NCBI RefSeq assembly: GCF_019249795.2
Contig: NZ_CP156892.1
Location: 186,001-250,000, forward strand
DNA from: Segatella copri
GTDB lineage: Bacteria; Bacteroidota; Bacteroidia; Bacteroidales; Bacteroidaceae
Direction of reading: 5' to 3'
DNA: 64,000 nt
Part shown: piece after piece, positions 18,149-27,817 of the stretch
Position numbering within the stretch: position 1 is the stretch's first letter
How the letters are laid out: each line of letters opens with the position of its first letter
The notes under the pieces: model-generated
Told to the model about the DNA's origin: nothing
The model's database searches: none
What the model saw: the letters and a program-made list of their open reading frames with translations, nothing else
Program-made: the position numbers and the translations under genes

Positions 18149-20311
18149 ATGATTAAAGCTATGATTTTAGCTGCTGCGGCTCTCACGATGGGCACAGCTG
18201 CTGATGCACAGACTATGATTCAGAAAAATGACATCAAGGTAGAAAACCACCTGATGACTCCTGAGGCTCTCTGGGCAATGGGACGTATCGGTGGCGCCGA
18301 AGCTTCGCCTAACGGCAAGCAGGTGGTGTACCAGGTGGGTTACTACAGTGTAAAGGAGAACAAGGGTCATCAGATGCTCTTCATCATGGATGCCAACGGC
18401 AAGAACCAGAAGGCACTGACCACGGATGCAAAGAGCGAAACAGATGCTGCCTGGATTCAGGGCGGACAGAAGATTGCCTTCATCCGCGACGGACAGCTCT
18501 GGAGCATGAACCCTGACGGTACAGGCAGAAAGCAGCTCACCAACGACAAGTTGGGCATCCAGGGATTCCGCTTCTCTCCAGATGGCAAGAAGGTAATCCT
18601 CATCAAGGAGTTGCCTTATCACGGAACCATCAAGGAGAATCCTTCTGATCTTCCATTGGCTACCGGCCGTCTCGTAACTGATATGAACTATCGCCACTGG
18701 GATCACTACGTAGAGAGCCTTCTCCATCCTTTCGTGGCTGATGTGGCTGAAGACGGTACCATCAATGCCGGCGAAGACATCCTGAAGGATGAACCATTCG
18801 AGTGCCCTATGGCTCCATTCGGTGGCATCGAGCAGCTGGCATGGAGTCCGGATTCCAAGACAATCGCCTACACCTGTCGCAAGAAGGAAGGCGTTCAGTA
18901 TGCCATCTCTACCGACTCTGATATCTACCTATATAATATAGGTACGCGCGAGACAAAGAACCTCTGCAAGAAGGCTGGCTATGTAGAGCCTAAGATTGAT
19001 GCTACCAAGAGCATGAAGAACCAGGCTGTCAACGCTCCTGAGAATCTGAAGAACAATCCGGGTTACGACGTGAACCCTCAGTTCTCTGCTGACGGAAAGT
19101 ACATCGCTTGGCAGAGCATGGCCCGCGATGGCTACGAGAGCGACCGCAACCGCCTCTGTGTTTATGAACTCGCTACCGGCAAGAAGAACTATGTATCAGA
19201 GAAGTTCGACTCTAGCGTAGAGGGCTTCGTATGGAACAAGGACAACAAGAGCCTCAGCTTCATCGGTGTATGGCACGGAACCCTGAACCTCTATCAGGCA
19301 AACTTCAAGGGCGAAGTAAAGCAGATTACCAACGAGTGGGCTGACTACGGAAGCATCTCGCTTGCCAACAACGGCAACAAGCTTCTTGCTACCAAGGCTA
19401 GCATGAGTCATCCTACAGATATCTACATCGTAACTCCAGGCAAGGATGCCAAGAGTACCAAGGTAGAGCAGATTACCCGCGAGAACGACCATATTCTGAA
19501 CCAGTTGAATATGGGTAAGTGTGAGCAGCGTTGGGTAAAGACTACCGACGGCAAGCAGATGCTGGTATGGATCATGTTGCCATCTAATTTCGATGCCAAC
19601 AAGAAGTATCCTACCCTTCTCTTCTGCGAGGGTGGTCCTCAGAGTCCGGTAAGCCAGTTCTGGAGCTACCGCTGGAACATCCAGATCATGGCAGCCAACG
19701 GCTATGTTGTCGTATTGCCAAACCGCCGCGGTCTCCCTGGCTTCGGAAGCGCATGGAACGAAGAGATTTCTGGCGACTGGACAGGCCAGTGCATGAACGA
19801 TTATCTTTCAGCTATTGATGATGCTGCCAACAATCTTCCTTACGTAGACAAGGATCGTCTGGGTTGTGTAGGTGCCAGCTTCGGTGGTTTCTCAGTATAC
19901 TATCTCGCCGGTCATCACAACAAGCGTTTCAAGGCATTCCTCGCTCACGATGGTGCTTTCAACCTGGAGAGCATGTACACCGATACAGAGGAGGCTTGGT
20001 TCTCTAACTGGGAATACGAGGATGCTTACTGGAACAAGGACCAGAGTGCCAACGCCAAGAAGACTTACGAGAACAGTCCTCATAAGTTTGTAGACAAGTG
20101 GGATACTCCAATCCTCTGCATCCACGGCGAAAAGGATTACCGTATCAATGCCAACCAGGGCATGGGCGCCTTCAATGCAGCCCGCATGCGTGGCATCCCA
20201 GCCGAGCTCCTCATCTATCCTGATGAGAACCACTGGGTATTGAAGCCACAGAACGGCGTGCTCTGGCAGCGCACCTTCTTCGGCTGGTTAGACAAGTGGT
20301 TGAAGAAATAA
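18149..20311 (+). CDS. S9 family prolyl-oligopeptidase-type serine peptidase (secreted)
   Basis: A 720-residue protein with a signal peptide (MIKAMILAAAALTMGTAADA), a seven-bladed WD40/TolB-like propeller (repeats such as SPDGKKVILI, SPDSKTIAYTC, SADGKYIAWQS, about residues 45-440) and a C-terminal alpha/beta hydrolase. The triad is readable: Ser577 in GASFGGFS, Asp663 in GEKDYRI, His695 in DENHWV. DPP-like enzymes of this kind in Bacteroidota trim dipeptides from imported or periplasmic peptides. It follows metY by 53 nt and ends at a strong terminator facing the POT peptide transporter, a sensible functional neighbour. Confidence 0.93.
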   Translation: MIKAMILAAAALTMGTAADAQTMIQKNDIKVENHLMTPEALWAMGRIGGAEASPNGKQVVYQVGYYSVKENKGHQMLFIMDANGKNQKALTTDAKSETDAAWIQGGQKIAFIRDGQLWSMNPDGTGRKQLTNDKLGIQGFRFSPDGKKVILIKELPYHGTIKENPSDLPLATGRLVTDMNYRHWDHYVESLLHPFVADVAEDGTINAGEDILKDEPFECPMAPFGGIEQLAWSPDSKTIAYTCRKKEGVQYAISTDSDIYLYNIGTRETKNLCKKAGYVEPKIDATKSMKNQAVNAPENLKNNPGYDVNPQFSADGKYIAWQSMARDGYESDRNRLCVYELATGKKNYVSEKFDSSVEGFVWNKDNKSLSFIGVWHGTLNLYQANFKGEVKQITNEWADYGSISLANNGNKLLATKASMSHPTDIYIVTPGKDAKSTKVEQITRENDHILNQLNMGKCEQRWVKTTDGKQMLVWIMLPSNFDANKKYPTLLFCEGGPQSPVSQFWSYRWNIQIMAANGYVVVLPNRRGLPGFGSAWNEEISGDWTGQCMNDYLSAIDDAANNLPYVDKDRLGCVGASFGGFSVYYLAGHHNKRFKAFLAHDGAFNLESMYTDTEEAWFSNWEYEDAYWNKDQSANAKKTYENSPHKFVDKWDTPILCIHGEKDYRINANQGMGAFNAARMRGIPAELLIYPDENHWVLKPQNGVLWQRTFFGWLDKWLKK

Positions 20312-20314
20312 CAT

Positions 20315-20353
20315 ATAAAAAAGGCTTGCTCCGTAATGAAGCAAGCCTTTTTT
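20315..20353. terminator. Bidirectional terminator
   Basis: AAAAAAGGCTTGC (20317-20329) pairs with GCAAGCCTTTTTT (20341-20353), between the convergent S9 peptidase and POT transporter genes. Confidence 0.9.
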
Positions 20354-20373
20354 ATATATTATAATTCTAAGAT

Positions 20374-21900
20374 TTAGCTTACGCGATTCAACTTCTTGAT
20401 GATAGAGAAGATGAAGAGAGCTGAAACCAGACAGATACCTGCGAGAACACCCCAGATGGCAATGAGGTTGAAGTTCTGACCCCACATGATGCCAGGAATC
20501 ATAACCAACTGGTTACCGATGGCTGTTGCACCAAACCAGAGGCCCATCATCAAACCAGCATACTTTGGAGGAGCTACCTTCGATACAAATGAAATACCGA
20601 TTGGAGAAAGCAGAAGCTCTGCGAATGTAAGGATGAGGTATGTAGAGATGAGGAGGTTAGCACTTACACGTGTACCCTCTGTAGCAGGATCGCCCTGTGT
20701 CAAAGGAAGCTCCAAACCCATAGAACCTACAGCCATCCATACAAAACCGAGAGCAGCAACGAGCATACCCAAACCAATCTTCTCTGGCGATGTAGGCTCC
20801 TTGCCAATCTTGTGGAGCCATGAGAACAAAGCAACGCTCACTGGTGTCAATGCCACTACATAACATGGGTTGAACTGCTGGAAGATAGGAGCCTCAACAT
20901 CTACGGCACCTTCAAGGTTGCTGTACTTGTAGAAGAGGAAAGCGATGGCAGCAACAATAACACCAAGAGAGATACCCTTACCCTTGCCGGTCTTGCTCTG
21001 TGCCAGACCGAAACAACCGTAAACCACGAAGATGCAGGCTACGAGGTTGGTAACATCGAACGCCATTGACTGCAGACCCTCTGAAGTCTTCTGTGTATAA
21101 TCGCGGGCAAAGAGTGTCAATGTATTACCGTTCTGATGGAAAGCCATCCAGAAGAAGATAACCACAGCGAATACGAGACAGAGGCAGATGATGCGCTCCT
21201 TGGTCTCAGCCTTAGAAAGTTCGTTTGTCTCCGTAGCAGAAGTCTTATCATCCTTACTCTTGGTCTCAGAAGCAAGAACATGCTTGTATGTAAAGCTGAA
21301 GGCATAGTAGATAGCGATACTGAAAATCAGTGAAGCACAAGCCACAGCGAAAGCGAAGTGATATGAATCCTCCACAGAAACGCTCAGGCTCTCCTGCGCC
21401 CACTTCATAATCTTGATGGCAGCAGTAGGAGCAAACATAGCACCGATGTTGATAGCCATATAGAAGAGTGAGAAACCGGAATCACGTTTGCTGGCATACT
21501 GTGGCTCATCATAGAGACGGCCTACCATCACCTGCAGATTACCCTTGAACAGACCGGTTCCCAAAGCGATGAGAATAAGTGAAATACCCATAGCAGCAAC
21601 GGCAACGGTTTCCTTGCCAAGAGGAAGTGAGAGAACAAGATAGCCGATGAACATGATGAAGATACCTGTGGTAACCATACGTCCAAAGCCAAACTTGTCG
21701 GCTGCGATACCACCGATGATAGGAAGGAAATAAACCATCATCAGGAATGTAGAATAAATAGTACTTGCCAATCCAGTTTCAAAACCGAAGTTGGCCTGCA
21801 AATAAAGCAAGAACACAGCAAGCATGGTGTAATAGCCGAAACGCTCACCCGTGTTTGCCAAAGCTAAGGCCCACAGACCTTTTGGTTGATTCTCAAACAT
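20374..21900 (-). CDS. POT family proton-dependent oligopeptide transporter
   Basis: A 508-residue, 12-14-helix inner-membrane symporter for di- and tripeptides. Family motifs: NTGERFGYYTM (the ExxERF proton-coupling helix) near residue 16, GGIAADKFGFGRMV in the helix 2-3 loop, and GTGLFKGNLQVMVGRLYDE. Length is normal. A mid-protein hydrophilic loop is rich in Lys/Glu/Thr (ETKSKDDKTSATETNELSKA). It is a single gene with its own promoter (21959-21989). The convergent S9 peptidase suggests a shared role in peptide use. Confidence 0.93.
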   Translation of the reverse strand: MFENQPKGLWALALANTGERFGYYTMLAVFLLYLQANFGFETGLASTIYSTFLMMVYFLPIIGGIAADKFGFGRMVTTGIFIMFIGYLVLSLPLGKETVAVAAMGISLILIALGTGLFKGNLQVMVGRLYDEPQYASKRDSGFSLFYMAINIGAMFAPTAAIKIMKWAQESLSVSVEDSYHFAFAVACASLIFSIAIYYAFSFTYKHVLASETKSKDDKTSATETNELSKAETKERIICLCLVFAVVIFFWMAFHQNGNTLTLFARDYTQKTSEGLQSMAFDVTNLVACIFVVYGCFGLAQSKTGKGKGISLGVIVAAIAFLFYKYSNLEGAVDVEAPIFQQFNPCYVVALTPVSVALFSWLHKIGKEPTSPEKIGLGMLVAALGFVWMAVGSMGLELPLTQGDPATEGTRVSANLLISTYLILTFAELLLSPIGISFVSKVAPPKYAGLMMGLWFGATAIGNQLVMIPGIMWGQNFNLIAIWGVLAGICLVSALFIFSIIKKLNRVS

Positions 21901-22202
21901 AATTTTTTGTTTTGTTGTTATTTTATTATTTAGTTATTCTTTTCTCGCAATTTTTGTGCAAAGATACATAAATTATTCCATATTTCAAACTTATTGCACC
22001 CAAAAGCGCACTTCACATAGCATTTTTCTACTAGAAACCGGCTAAAATTCTAAAAAACAGACAAATCAGATAAAAAAAATCCGTTTATATTACAACGTAA
22101 TTGCATTTTTTTTCGTACCTTTGCACCCCGAAACCATGAGGAGGTTTCAGGATACACAAAAATACTTCAAAAAATTCTAAATAGAAAGGTAAAAGGATAT
22201 TT
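21901..22202. promoter_or_regulatory. AT-rich divergent promoter spacer between POT gene and rpoD
   Basis: About 300 bp without a gene. It holds the POT promoter on the minus strand (TATCTTTG at 21959-21966 and TTTG at 21986-21989, 19-nt spacer) and the rpoD -7 box TACCTTTG at 22116-22123. Nothing else structured was seen. Confidence 0.6.
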
Positions 22203-23078
22203 ATGAGACAACTTAAGATTAGTAAGAGTATAACCAACCGTTCCAGTGAAGCACTCGACAAGTACTTGGTGGAGATTGGTAGAGAGCCTATGGTCTCTAT
22301 CGATGAAGAAATCGAACTTGCCCAGAAGATTCGCAAAGGCGGTCGTGAGGGAGAACGTGCCAAGGAGAAATTGGTAAAAGCAAACCTTCGTTTCGTTGTA
22401 TCTGTTGCTAAGCAATATCAGCACCAAGGTCTTTCTCTTACCGACCTCATCGACGAGGGTAACATCGGTTTGGTAAAGGCTGCTGAAAAGTTTGACGAGA
22501 CCCGCGGCTTTAAGTTTATCTCATACGCCGTATGGTGGATTCGTCAGAGCATCCTGCAGGCTATTGCCGAGCAGAGCCGTATCGTTCGCCTGCCTTTGAA
22601 CCAGGTAGGTGCATTGAGTAAGATTAGTGCAGAAATCAGTAAGTTTGAGCAGGAGAACCAGCGCAAACCTTCTGTTGCTGAGCTCGCTCAAATCACAAAG
22701 ATGGAAGAAAGCAAAATCGACCAGACTATCAAGGCAGATAATCACCACATGAGTATCGATGCTCCATTCGGTAGCGATGATGATGACAATGCGATGGTCG
22801 ACGTGATGGCTTCGGGTGATGACAGCCGTACCGACAAGGGTGTTGACTTCGAGTCTATGGCGAGCGAGCTTGACCGCGTTCTCAACTCTGTATTGAAAGA
22901 CCGTGAGCGCAAGATTCTGTGCTACTGCTATGGTATAGGCTGCCACGAGAAGGGTTTGGAGGAAATCGGTAGCGAGTTCAACCTTACCCGTGAGCGTGTT
23001 CGCCAGATTCGCGAAAAGAGTATCATCAAGCTCCGTGATAGCGGTAAGATCAAAATCTTGATGAAGTACTTGGGATAA
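22203..23078 (+). CDS. rpoD: RNA polymerase primary sigma factor (short Bacteroidota type)
   Basis: A 291-residue sigma-70. It lacks the long region 1.1 and the nonconserved insert of proteobacterial RpoD, as is normal for Bacteroidota. Region 1.2 ([19 protein letters not shown]), region 2 ([49 protein letters not shown] for core and -10 recognition), region 3 ([20 protein letters not shown]) and region 4 ([27 protein letters not shown] helix-turn-helix) are all present. An acidic stretch [11 protein letters not shown] separates regions 3 and 4. This is the factor that reads the TTTG/TAnnTTTG promoters listed here. Confidence 0.96.
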   Translation: MRQLKISKSITNRSSEALDKYLVEIGREPMVSIDEEIELAQKIRKGGREGERAKEKLVKANLRFVVSVAKQYQHQGLSLTDLIDEGNIGLVKAAEKFDETRGFKFISYAVWWIRQSILQAIAEQSRIVRLPLNQVGALSKISAEISKFEQENQRKPSVAELAQITKMEESKIDQTIKADNHHMSIDAPFGSDDDDNAMVDVMASGDDSRTDKGVDFESMASELDRVLNSVLKDRERKILCYCYGIGCHEKGLEEIGSEFNLTRERVRQIREKSIIKLRDSGKIKILMKYLG

Positions 23079-23191
23079 GTTAAGTGAAGAGTAAAGAACG
23101 AAGAGTGAAGAATTCTTTTGCTTTTCTTCACTAGGGTTTGGAGACGAGAGAAAAATAGATAAAACCAAGTTGCTCATAGCAACGGAAGTAA

Positions 23192-23236
23192 AAAGGGGCA
23201 ATCAGTTGGTTCATCCCAATCTGATTGCCCTTTCTC
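23192..23236. terminator. Bidirectional terminator between rpoD and WG-repeat gene
   Basis: GGGCAATCAG (23197-23206) pairs with CTGATTGCCC (23222-23231). T-rich on both sides (TTTCTCT on plus; five T on minus). Confidence 0.8.
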
Positions 23237-23259
23237 TATTAACTATAAACTGTTAACTA

Positions 23260-23934
23260 TTAACTATTAACAAAGTTTCCAAACTTATCAATAAAGCCAC
23301 TGATACCTTCACGGGATGCTTCGAAGTAAGGATATTCATCACGCAAGCAAATTTCGTCGTAAAGGAAATCCGCCACTACCGTATCGTTACCATCCGGCAT
23401 TACCAGTCCCATCTTGCCATTCTTCTCAGCTATTACCGGCATGATGCTCAAGTCATCATTATAAATGTAGCAGGTGCGCAAGAAATCATAACTTGGCGAG
23501 AGCATGATATTGCCTTGATGATCTTTCATACCAAACTTGCCATCTTGCTCAAATACTTCATGATATTGAATGTATTTCGCCTTGATGCGCTGGTAATAGA
23601 AAACCATCTTGCGCTTATCGTTGACAAAATCCAGCATATACTGGAAGGTGTCACAATAGTTGGCTACCGAACGGACCAGAATCATCTTCAAGTCAAGACC
23701 ATCCAATGCTTTTCTGTTCAGATCAATATACTTGGCTATCGCCTTCTCCTTCTCTGGTACAGAGAGGCTGGCCAGCCTTTCCTCAAATTTCAACATAGCT
23801 TGCTTGGTACCCGACATACCCTTGATATACCGGTGTATCTGTCTGCCCATCTCAGAACATACAAACTTGTCAATCTCCTGCTGCTCTATCGGGTCAGCAT
23901 AGTCCTTAATCAATGATTCAGGTGTCGCATTCAT
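23260..23934 (-). CDS. WG-repeat-containing protein
   Basis: A 224-residue protein without signal peptide. The N-terminal half is helical (residues 1-125, with PESLIKDYADPIEQQEIDK and a charged SVPEKEKAIAKYIDLN). The C-terminal half holds three WG-type beta repeats: DGKFGMKDHQGNIMLSPSYD, NGKMGLVMPDGNDTVVADFL and EGISGFIDKFGNFV. WG repeats are common in Bacteroidota and thought to mediate protein contacts. It is a single gene between runs of simple repeat sequence (23079-23135 and 23960-24060). Function unknown. Confidence 0.8.
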   Translation of the reverse strand: MNATPESLIKDYADPIEQQEIDKFVCSEMGRQIHRYIKGMSGTKQAMLKFEERLASLSVPEKEKAIAKYIDLNRKALDGLDLKMILVRSVANYCDTFQYMLDFVNDKRKMVFYYQRIKAKYIQYHEVFEQDGKFGMKDHQGNIMLSPSYDFLRTCYIYNDDLSIMPVIAEKNGKMGLVMPDGNDTVVADFLYDEICLRDEYPYFEASREGISGFIDKFGNFVNS

Positions 23935-24055
23935 GGTTATTTCCTTTCTTTTAAAAATTATACTTTCAAAGATTTAGAAGAACAAAGAGCAAACGGATTC
24001 TACACTCTTCGTTTTTACTCTTCACTCAATTTGCTCTTTGTTCTTCGCTCTTCAC

Positions 24056-25432
24056 TTATTTCACATTAGGCTTCTGCAAACCATATCCCTTTCTCTTATC
24101 TTCAAACAAGAGGAGGAAAGAGATGATAATAGCAATCACACCGAAGGTTGCAAAGATAGTCATCGTCTGGGTATAGTCGATAACACCATCAGCACCCGTG
24201 TTAGCCTGGTTCACCTTACCAATCCATACCGGAATGAGAGCCAGTCCGATGTTCTGGATATAGAAGATAAGGGCGTATGCAGTTCCTAAGAGTTTCATTG
24301 GGATAATCTTTGGCACAGATGGCCACATGGCTGATGGTACCAGTCCAAATGCAATGCCCAGGATGAGCATCAGCACGATGGCAAGCACCCATGAGTTGAT
24401 TGGCAGGGCAAACATGACGTGTACAAAGGTCAGGAGGCAACTGCCGATAATCATCAGCGTAGCACCCTTGCCATACTTATCGTATATACTACCGAAGAGC
24501 GGTGTGAGGAAGATGGTACCGAATGGCAACATCGCAGGAATCAGACCTGCCAAATTAGCATCCACACCATACTTGAAAATCATCAGTTTGGTGGCAAACT
24601 TCAGGAATGGGAATACACCGGCATAGAACATCAGGCAAAGGAATGCCACATACCAGAAACCTGTTGTCTTGAACAAACCACCCAAGTCTGAAAACTTGAA
24701 ACCTTCTTCCGGTTCTGTAGCTACAGCTGCTGCAGAAGCATCCTCCTTCTTGTCCATCACACAATAAACCAGATATACCAGTACACCAGCACAAAGCAAT
24801 ACGGCACCTAAAGCAACAGAAGCAGATACTCCACCCATTGCCTTGGCAAAAGGAAGAGAAGCACTCAGAGCTGCAGCAGTTCCCAAACGAGCCGTAGCTA
24901 CCTGTACACCCATTGCCAGAGCCAACTCATGGCCCGTAAACCACTTCACGATGACCTTGCTCACTGTGATACCGCATATCTCGCATCCTACACCATAGAT
25001 GGCAAAGCCAAGAGCAGCTATCACTACCTGCGTACTGTAAGTACCGAAGAATGGTACTGCAACCATTCCGTCAAACTCATGACCTAAAGCATACCACTTC
25101 AACAAGGCTCCACCAAACATCAGGACGGTAGAAAGGATACCAGTGAAACGGATGCCAAACTTATCGAGGATAAGACCACCGAAGAAGAGGAGCAGGAGGA
25201 ACACATTGAAGTATCCGTAAGCTCCAGAGAAGAAGCCGTACTCATCCGAATTCCATCCGAGTCCGAGACCATTCTCTGCTCCCTTGGCTGCTGTCAAGAG
25301 AGGCTCCAGTGGAGACATCACATCTGTAAAAAAGTAACCAAACATCATCGTGATACTCACGATGAGGAGGGCGGTCCAGCGAGCTGACTTAGAGACGCTC
25401 AATTTCATCTGCATTTTTTCTGTTGTACTCAT
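24056..25432 (-). CDS. MFS transporter, substrate unknown
   Basis: A 458-residue, 12-helix inner-membrane carrier when started at the ATG at 25432. An earlier in-frame ATG (25480) adds an Asn/Ile-rich segment encoded by simple repeat sequence and was rejected. Helix signatures: ALLIVSITMMFGYFFTDVMS at the start, GGLILDKFGIRFTGIL (motif A-like loop), a hydrophilic central loop rich in Ala/Glu (EDASAAAVATEPEEGF), and PLFGSIYDKYGKGATLMI in the second half. It is separated by 62 bp from a PorT-like gene on the same strand. Resemblance is to MFSD1/nitrate-like carriers; I do not assign a substrate. Confidence 0.88.
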   Translation of the reverse strand: MSTTEKMQMKLSVSKSARWTALLIVSITMMFGYFFTDVMSPLEPLLTAAKGAENGLGLGWNSDEYGFFSGAYGYFNVFLLLLFFGGLILDKFGIRFTGILSTVLMFGGALLKWYALGHEFDGMVAVPFFGTYSTQVVIAALGFAIYGVGCEICGITVSKVIVKWFTGHELALAMGVQVATARLGTAAALSASLPFAKAMGGVSASVALGAVLLCAGVLVYLVYCVMDKKEDASAAAVATEPEEGFKFSDLGGLFKTTGFWYVAFLCLMFYAGVFPFLKFATKLMIFKYGVDANLAGLIPAMLPFGTIFLTPLFGSIYDKYGKGATLMIIGSCLLTFVHVMFALPINSWVLAIVLMLILGIAFGLVPSAMWPSVPKIIPMKLLGTAYALIFYIQNIGLALIPVWIGKVNQANTGADGVIDYTQTMTIFATFGVIAIIISFLLLFEDKRKGYGLQKPNVK

Positions 25433-25494
25433 TTTTTTCAAAACATAAATGATAAACCCGTTATCATTATTAATTATCAATTATTAATTATCAT

Positions 25495-26262
25495 CTATTT
25501 CCGTTTCACGTTCTTCGTTCTGGTGATATCAAAGAGATAAGAGAGTTTCAGAACAATCTGTCCGTAGTTACTCTTTCCGAAATAATCACGCTTAGAAGCA
25601 CCGTAGATATTTCCCAGACCATAGTAGTATCGGGCTTCGGCAAGGAAATGCCCCACCTTCGGAATACTGTATTCAGCACCCAGACCCAGGGCGATACCAT
25701 AATCGAGCTTGTTCTTGACTGCCATTGTATCCTGAGCCACTACCGGACTTACACGGTTATTGTCGGTTGCCGGCATGTGCTCTACCGAGAAGTTGGTCTT
25801 CTGCGAATCACTCAGATAGAGACCAAACTGCGGACCGGCATTCACGAAGATATTCAGTCCTCTTGTCTCCCTACCCCATGCCAGATGCGCGAAGATTGGC
25901 ACCTGAATATAGTTGATGGTACGCTTGTAAGCCATCGCCTCTTTGGTTTCGGTTATAATCACCGGATTATTCTCCTTATCCAGGATATCCTCTTCCCATC
26001 CTGCCTGCGCATAGTTTACCTCGGCATAGATAGAACAGATGGTCTTGAAATATTTCTCACAGGTATATCTCATCGAGAAACCGCCCGTCAGTCCGCCGTG
26101 CTGCTTCTGCTGTACCTCGGGTGTGAATCCTACGCTACTCATCATATAGCCCCCATTAAAACCGATGGCGAAATCATTACGATGCTCTCCTATCTGTGCC
26201 GAAACTGGAATTCCGAAGATGAGCATCAGAATCAGCAACCCAATATTTCTATTCATTATCAA
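25495..26262 (-). CDS. PorT-like outer-membrane beta-barrel protein
   Basis: A 255-residue protein (253 from the second ATG, 26256) with signal peptide (MNRNIGLLILMLIFGIPVSA). The mature sequence has the PorT/OMP_b-brl_2 pattern: an N-terminal FAIGFNGGYMMSSVGFTP strand pair, YAEVNYAQAGW, TINYIQVPIFAHLAW, FVNAGPQFGLYLS, GIALGLGAEYSIP and EARYYYGLGNIY. These barrels are usually small, of unknown function, or assembly partners of type IX secretion. It lies between the LysM/binding protein (upstream, 35-bp gap filled with a TAAATTGTAAACTA-type repeat) and the MFS gene. Confidence 0.85.
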   Translation of the reverse strand: MIMNRNIGLLILMLIFGIPVSAQIGEHRNDFAIGFNGGYMMSSVGFTPEVQQKQHGGLTGGFSMRYTCEKYFKTICSIYAEVNYAQAGWEEDILDKENNPVIITETKEAMAYKRTINYIQVPIFAHLAWGRETRGLNIFVNAGPQFGLYLSDSQKTNFSVEHMPATDNNRVSPVVAQDTMAVKNKLDYGIALGLGAEYSIPKVGHFLAEARYYYGLGNIYGASKRDYFGKSNYGQIVLKLSYLFDITRTKNVKRK

Positions 26263-26297
26263 CTATAAATTGTAAACTATAAATTGTAAACTGTAAA

Positions 26298-27692
26298 CTA
26301 GTACTTCACCGCCTCTATCTGATGATTAAAGGTATAGTGAATCAACTGGAAACTCTTGTTCTTGTATCCTCCTCTACTGGTCTTCTCGAAACGGAGTGGA
26401 GTCTGCACGGGCTGGTAAGTCATCTGCTGGCGCTCACCTGTAAAGTTCTTGCCATATCTCTTGACACCCTGAATCAGATACATTCCGTGATCGAAACCGG
26501 TGATGGCGAATCTTGGCTGTGCCACCATCATAGGCTGATGGAACCATCGCTCATAACGGCTCTCAAGCGCCTTGGTCTGTGCTGAGTTCGGGTTATAATA
26601 GAAGGTGGAAGGGATATAAGTATCATACTTATAGAATCTTTCCAGATTATACTTGGCATACATCAGCCATTCGGTATAGCCGAAGAGAGAAATGGCTGCA
26701 CCCGGATACTTCGCATCAAATTCGTCGAGTTTGTTCAATACCTGAGTCAACTGTGGCGAACGTCCCGTATTCAGGATTATCACATTCTGCTTGGAAGGCA
26801 TGAAAGCCTTGGCAAACTGCTCGACACTTGAATTCACATTGGTGATGCTATAATTGATTTTCCTGCGTTCCAGTTCCTTGCGCAGACCGAACGTAAAGTT
26901 GCCCTTTCTCGAAGTAGAATCATTGCAGTCTACAAAGATAGGATGCACATTGGAAAAACGGCTCAGGAATGCCTTGATGGTCGCATCATTCAGTGCATCA
27001 TCGCTCTGATAAACCTGGAAAATCTCTTTGTTTCTTTCTACATCATCTCCGCTGATAGAGAACGGAATCACCAGTTTGATGCCGTAGGTCTTGCAGAAGT
27101 TGGTCAGCGGAGCCACCTGCTTGGTATAAAGTGGACCAAAGATGATGTCGCATTGGTTAGCGCCCTCCTGCAAGAGTGTATTCCGGATATCAGCATCAAT
27201 AGGAACGTTCCAGGCATGCACATCTATATCGGCGCCCTGCTGCTTCAGGGTTTCGCAAGCCAGCAGCAAACCGCGGTAATACTCCACCATTCGCTTGCCG
27301 TCGCCATCAACATTATGCAAAGGTAACATCACGCCTACCTTTACCGCATTTCTGGCAACAGCAGCCTTTGAGGTTGCCGGAGCTGTAGCAGTTTTCTGAA
27401 CCGTCGCCCCATTCCCCGACTTCTGACCGTTCACCTGATTAGGATTCTTCTGGTCTTTGGTGTATGGAATAAAGAGCGTAGCTCCCTTCTGCAGCATGTA
27501 TCCCTCACGCTTCATCTCCGGATTGGCATCCATCAGTTCAGGAAGGCTCAATCCATATTTGTTGGCGATACCAAAGATAGTATCTTTCTTCTTAACCGTG
27601 TAAATGTCGCGCCATTTTACAGTCTGCGCGCCAATGCTGACACTGAGCAGAAGCCCAACGAACAGCAGGAAATATCTCATTTTTTGTCTCAT
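26298..27692 (-). CDS. LysM domain plus periplasmic binding-protein-like lipid-free exported protein
   Basis: About 464 residues from the ATG at 27692 (460 from 27680). The signal peptide is MRYFLLFVGLLLSVSIGAQ. A single LysM domain follows (YTVKKKDTIFGIANKYGLSL, PELMDANPEM), a Gln/Asn/Ala linker, then a type I periplasmic-binding-protein fold from about residue 120 (VKVGVMLPLHNVDGDGKRMV, YYRGLLLACETLKQQG, CDIIFGPLYTKQVAPL). LysM would tether the protein to peptidoglycan; the binding-protein part resembles LpoA or branched-chain amino-acid receptors. No ABC permease is nearby, so a cell-wall regulatory role is more likely than transport, by inference. A minus-strand TATTTTTG box lies at 27743-27750. 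Confidence 0.87.
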   Translation of the reverse strand: MRQKMRYFLLFVGLLLSVSIGAQTVKWRDIYTVKKKDTIFGIANKYGLSLPELMDANPEMKREGYMLQKGATLFIPYTKDQKNPNQVNGQKSGNGATVQKTATAPATSKAAVARNAVKVGVMLPLHNVDGDGKRMVEYYRGLLLACETLKQQGADIDVHAWNVPIDADIRNTLLQEGANQCDIIFGPLYTKQVAPLTNFCKTYGIKLVIPFSISGDDVERNKEIFQVYQSDDALNDATIKAFLSRFSNVHPIFVDCNDSTSRKGNFTFGLRKELERRKINYSITNVNSSVEQFAKAFMPSKQNVIILNTGRSPQLTQVLNKLDEFDAKYPGAAISLFGYTEWLMYAKYNLERFYKYDTYIPSTFYYNPNSAQTKALESRYERWFHQPMMVAQPRFAITGFDHGMYLIQGVKRYGKNFTGERQQMTYQPVQTPLRFEKTSRGGYKNKSFQLIHYTFNHQIEAVKY

Positions 27693-27792
27693 ATCACAAG
27701 ATTTTTTTAACGATATCTTCAAATATTTCATGTTTTCATCTGCAAAAATACAAAAAATCTTGCATCTGACGCAATATCTCTCATCTTTTTAT

Positions 27793-27800
27793 TATCTTTG
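27793..27800 (+). promoter_or_regulatory. -7 box of the gliding CTD gene
   Basis: TATCTTTG, 17 nt before the ATG at 27818; diverges from the LysM gene promoter. Confidence 0.5.
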
Positions 27801-27817
27801 CACAAATTATTTTAGAA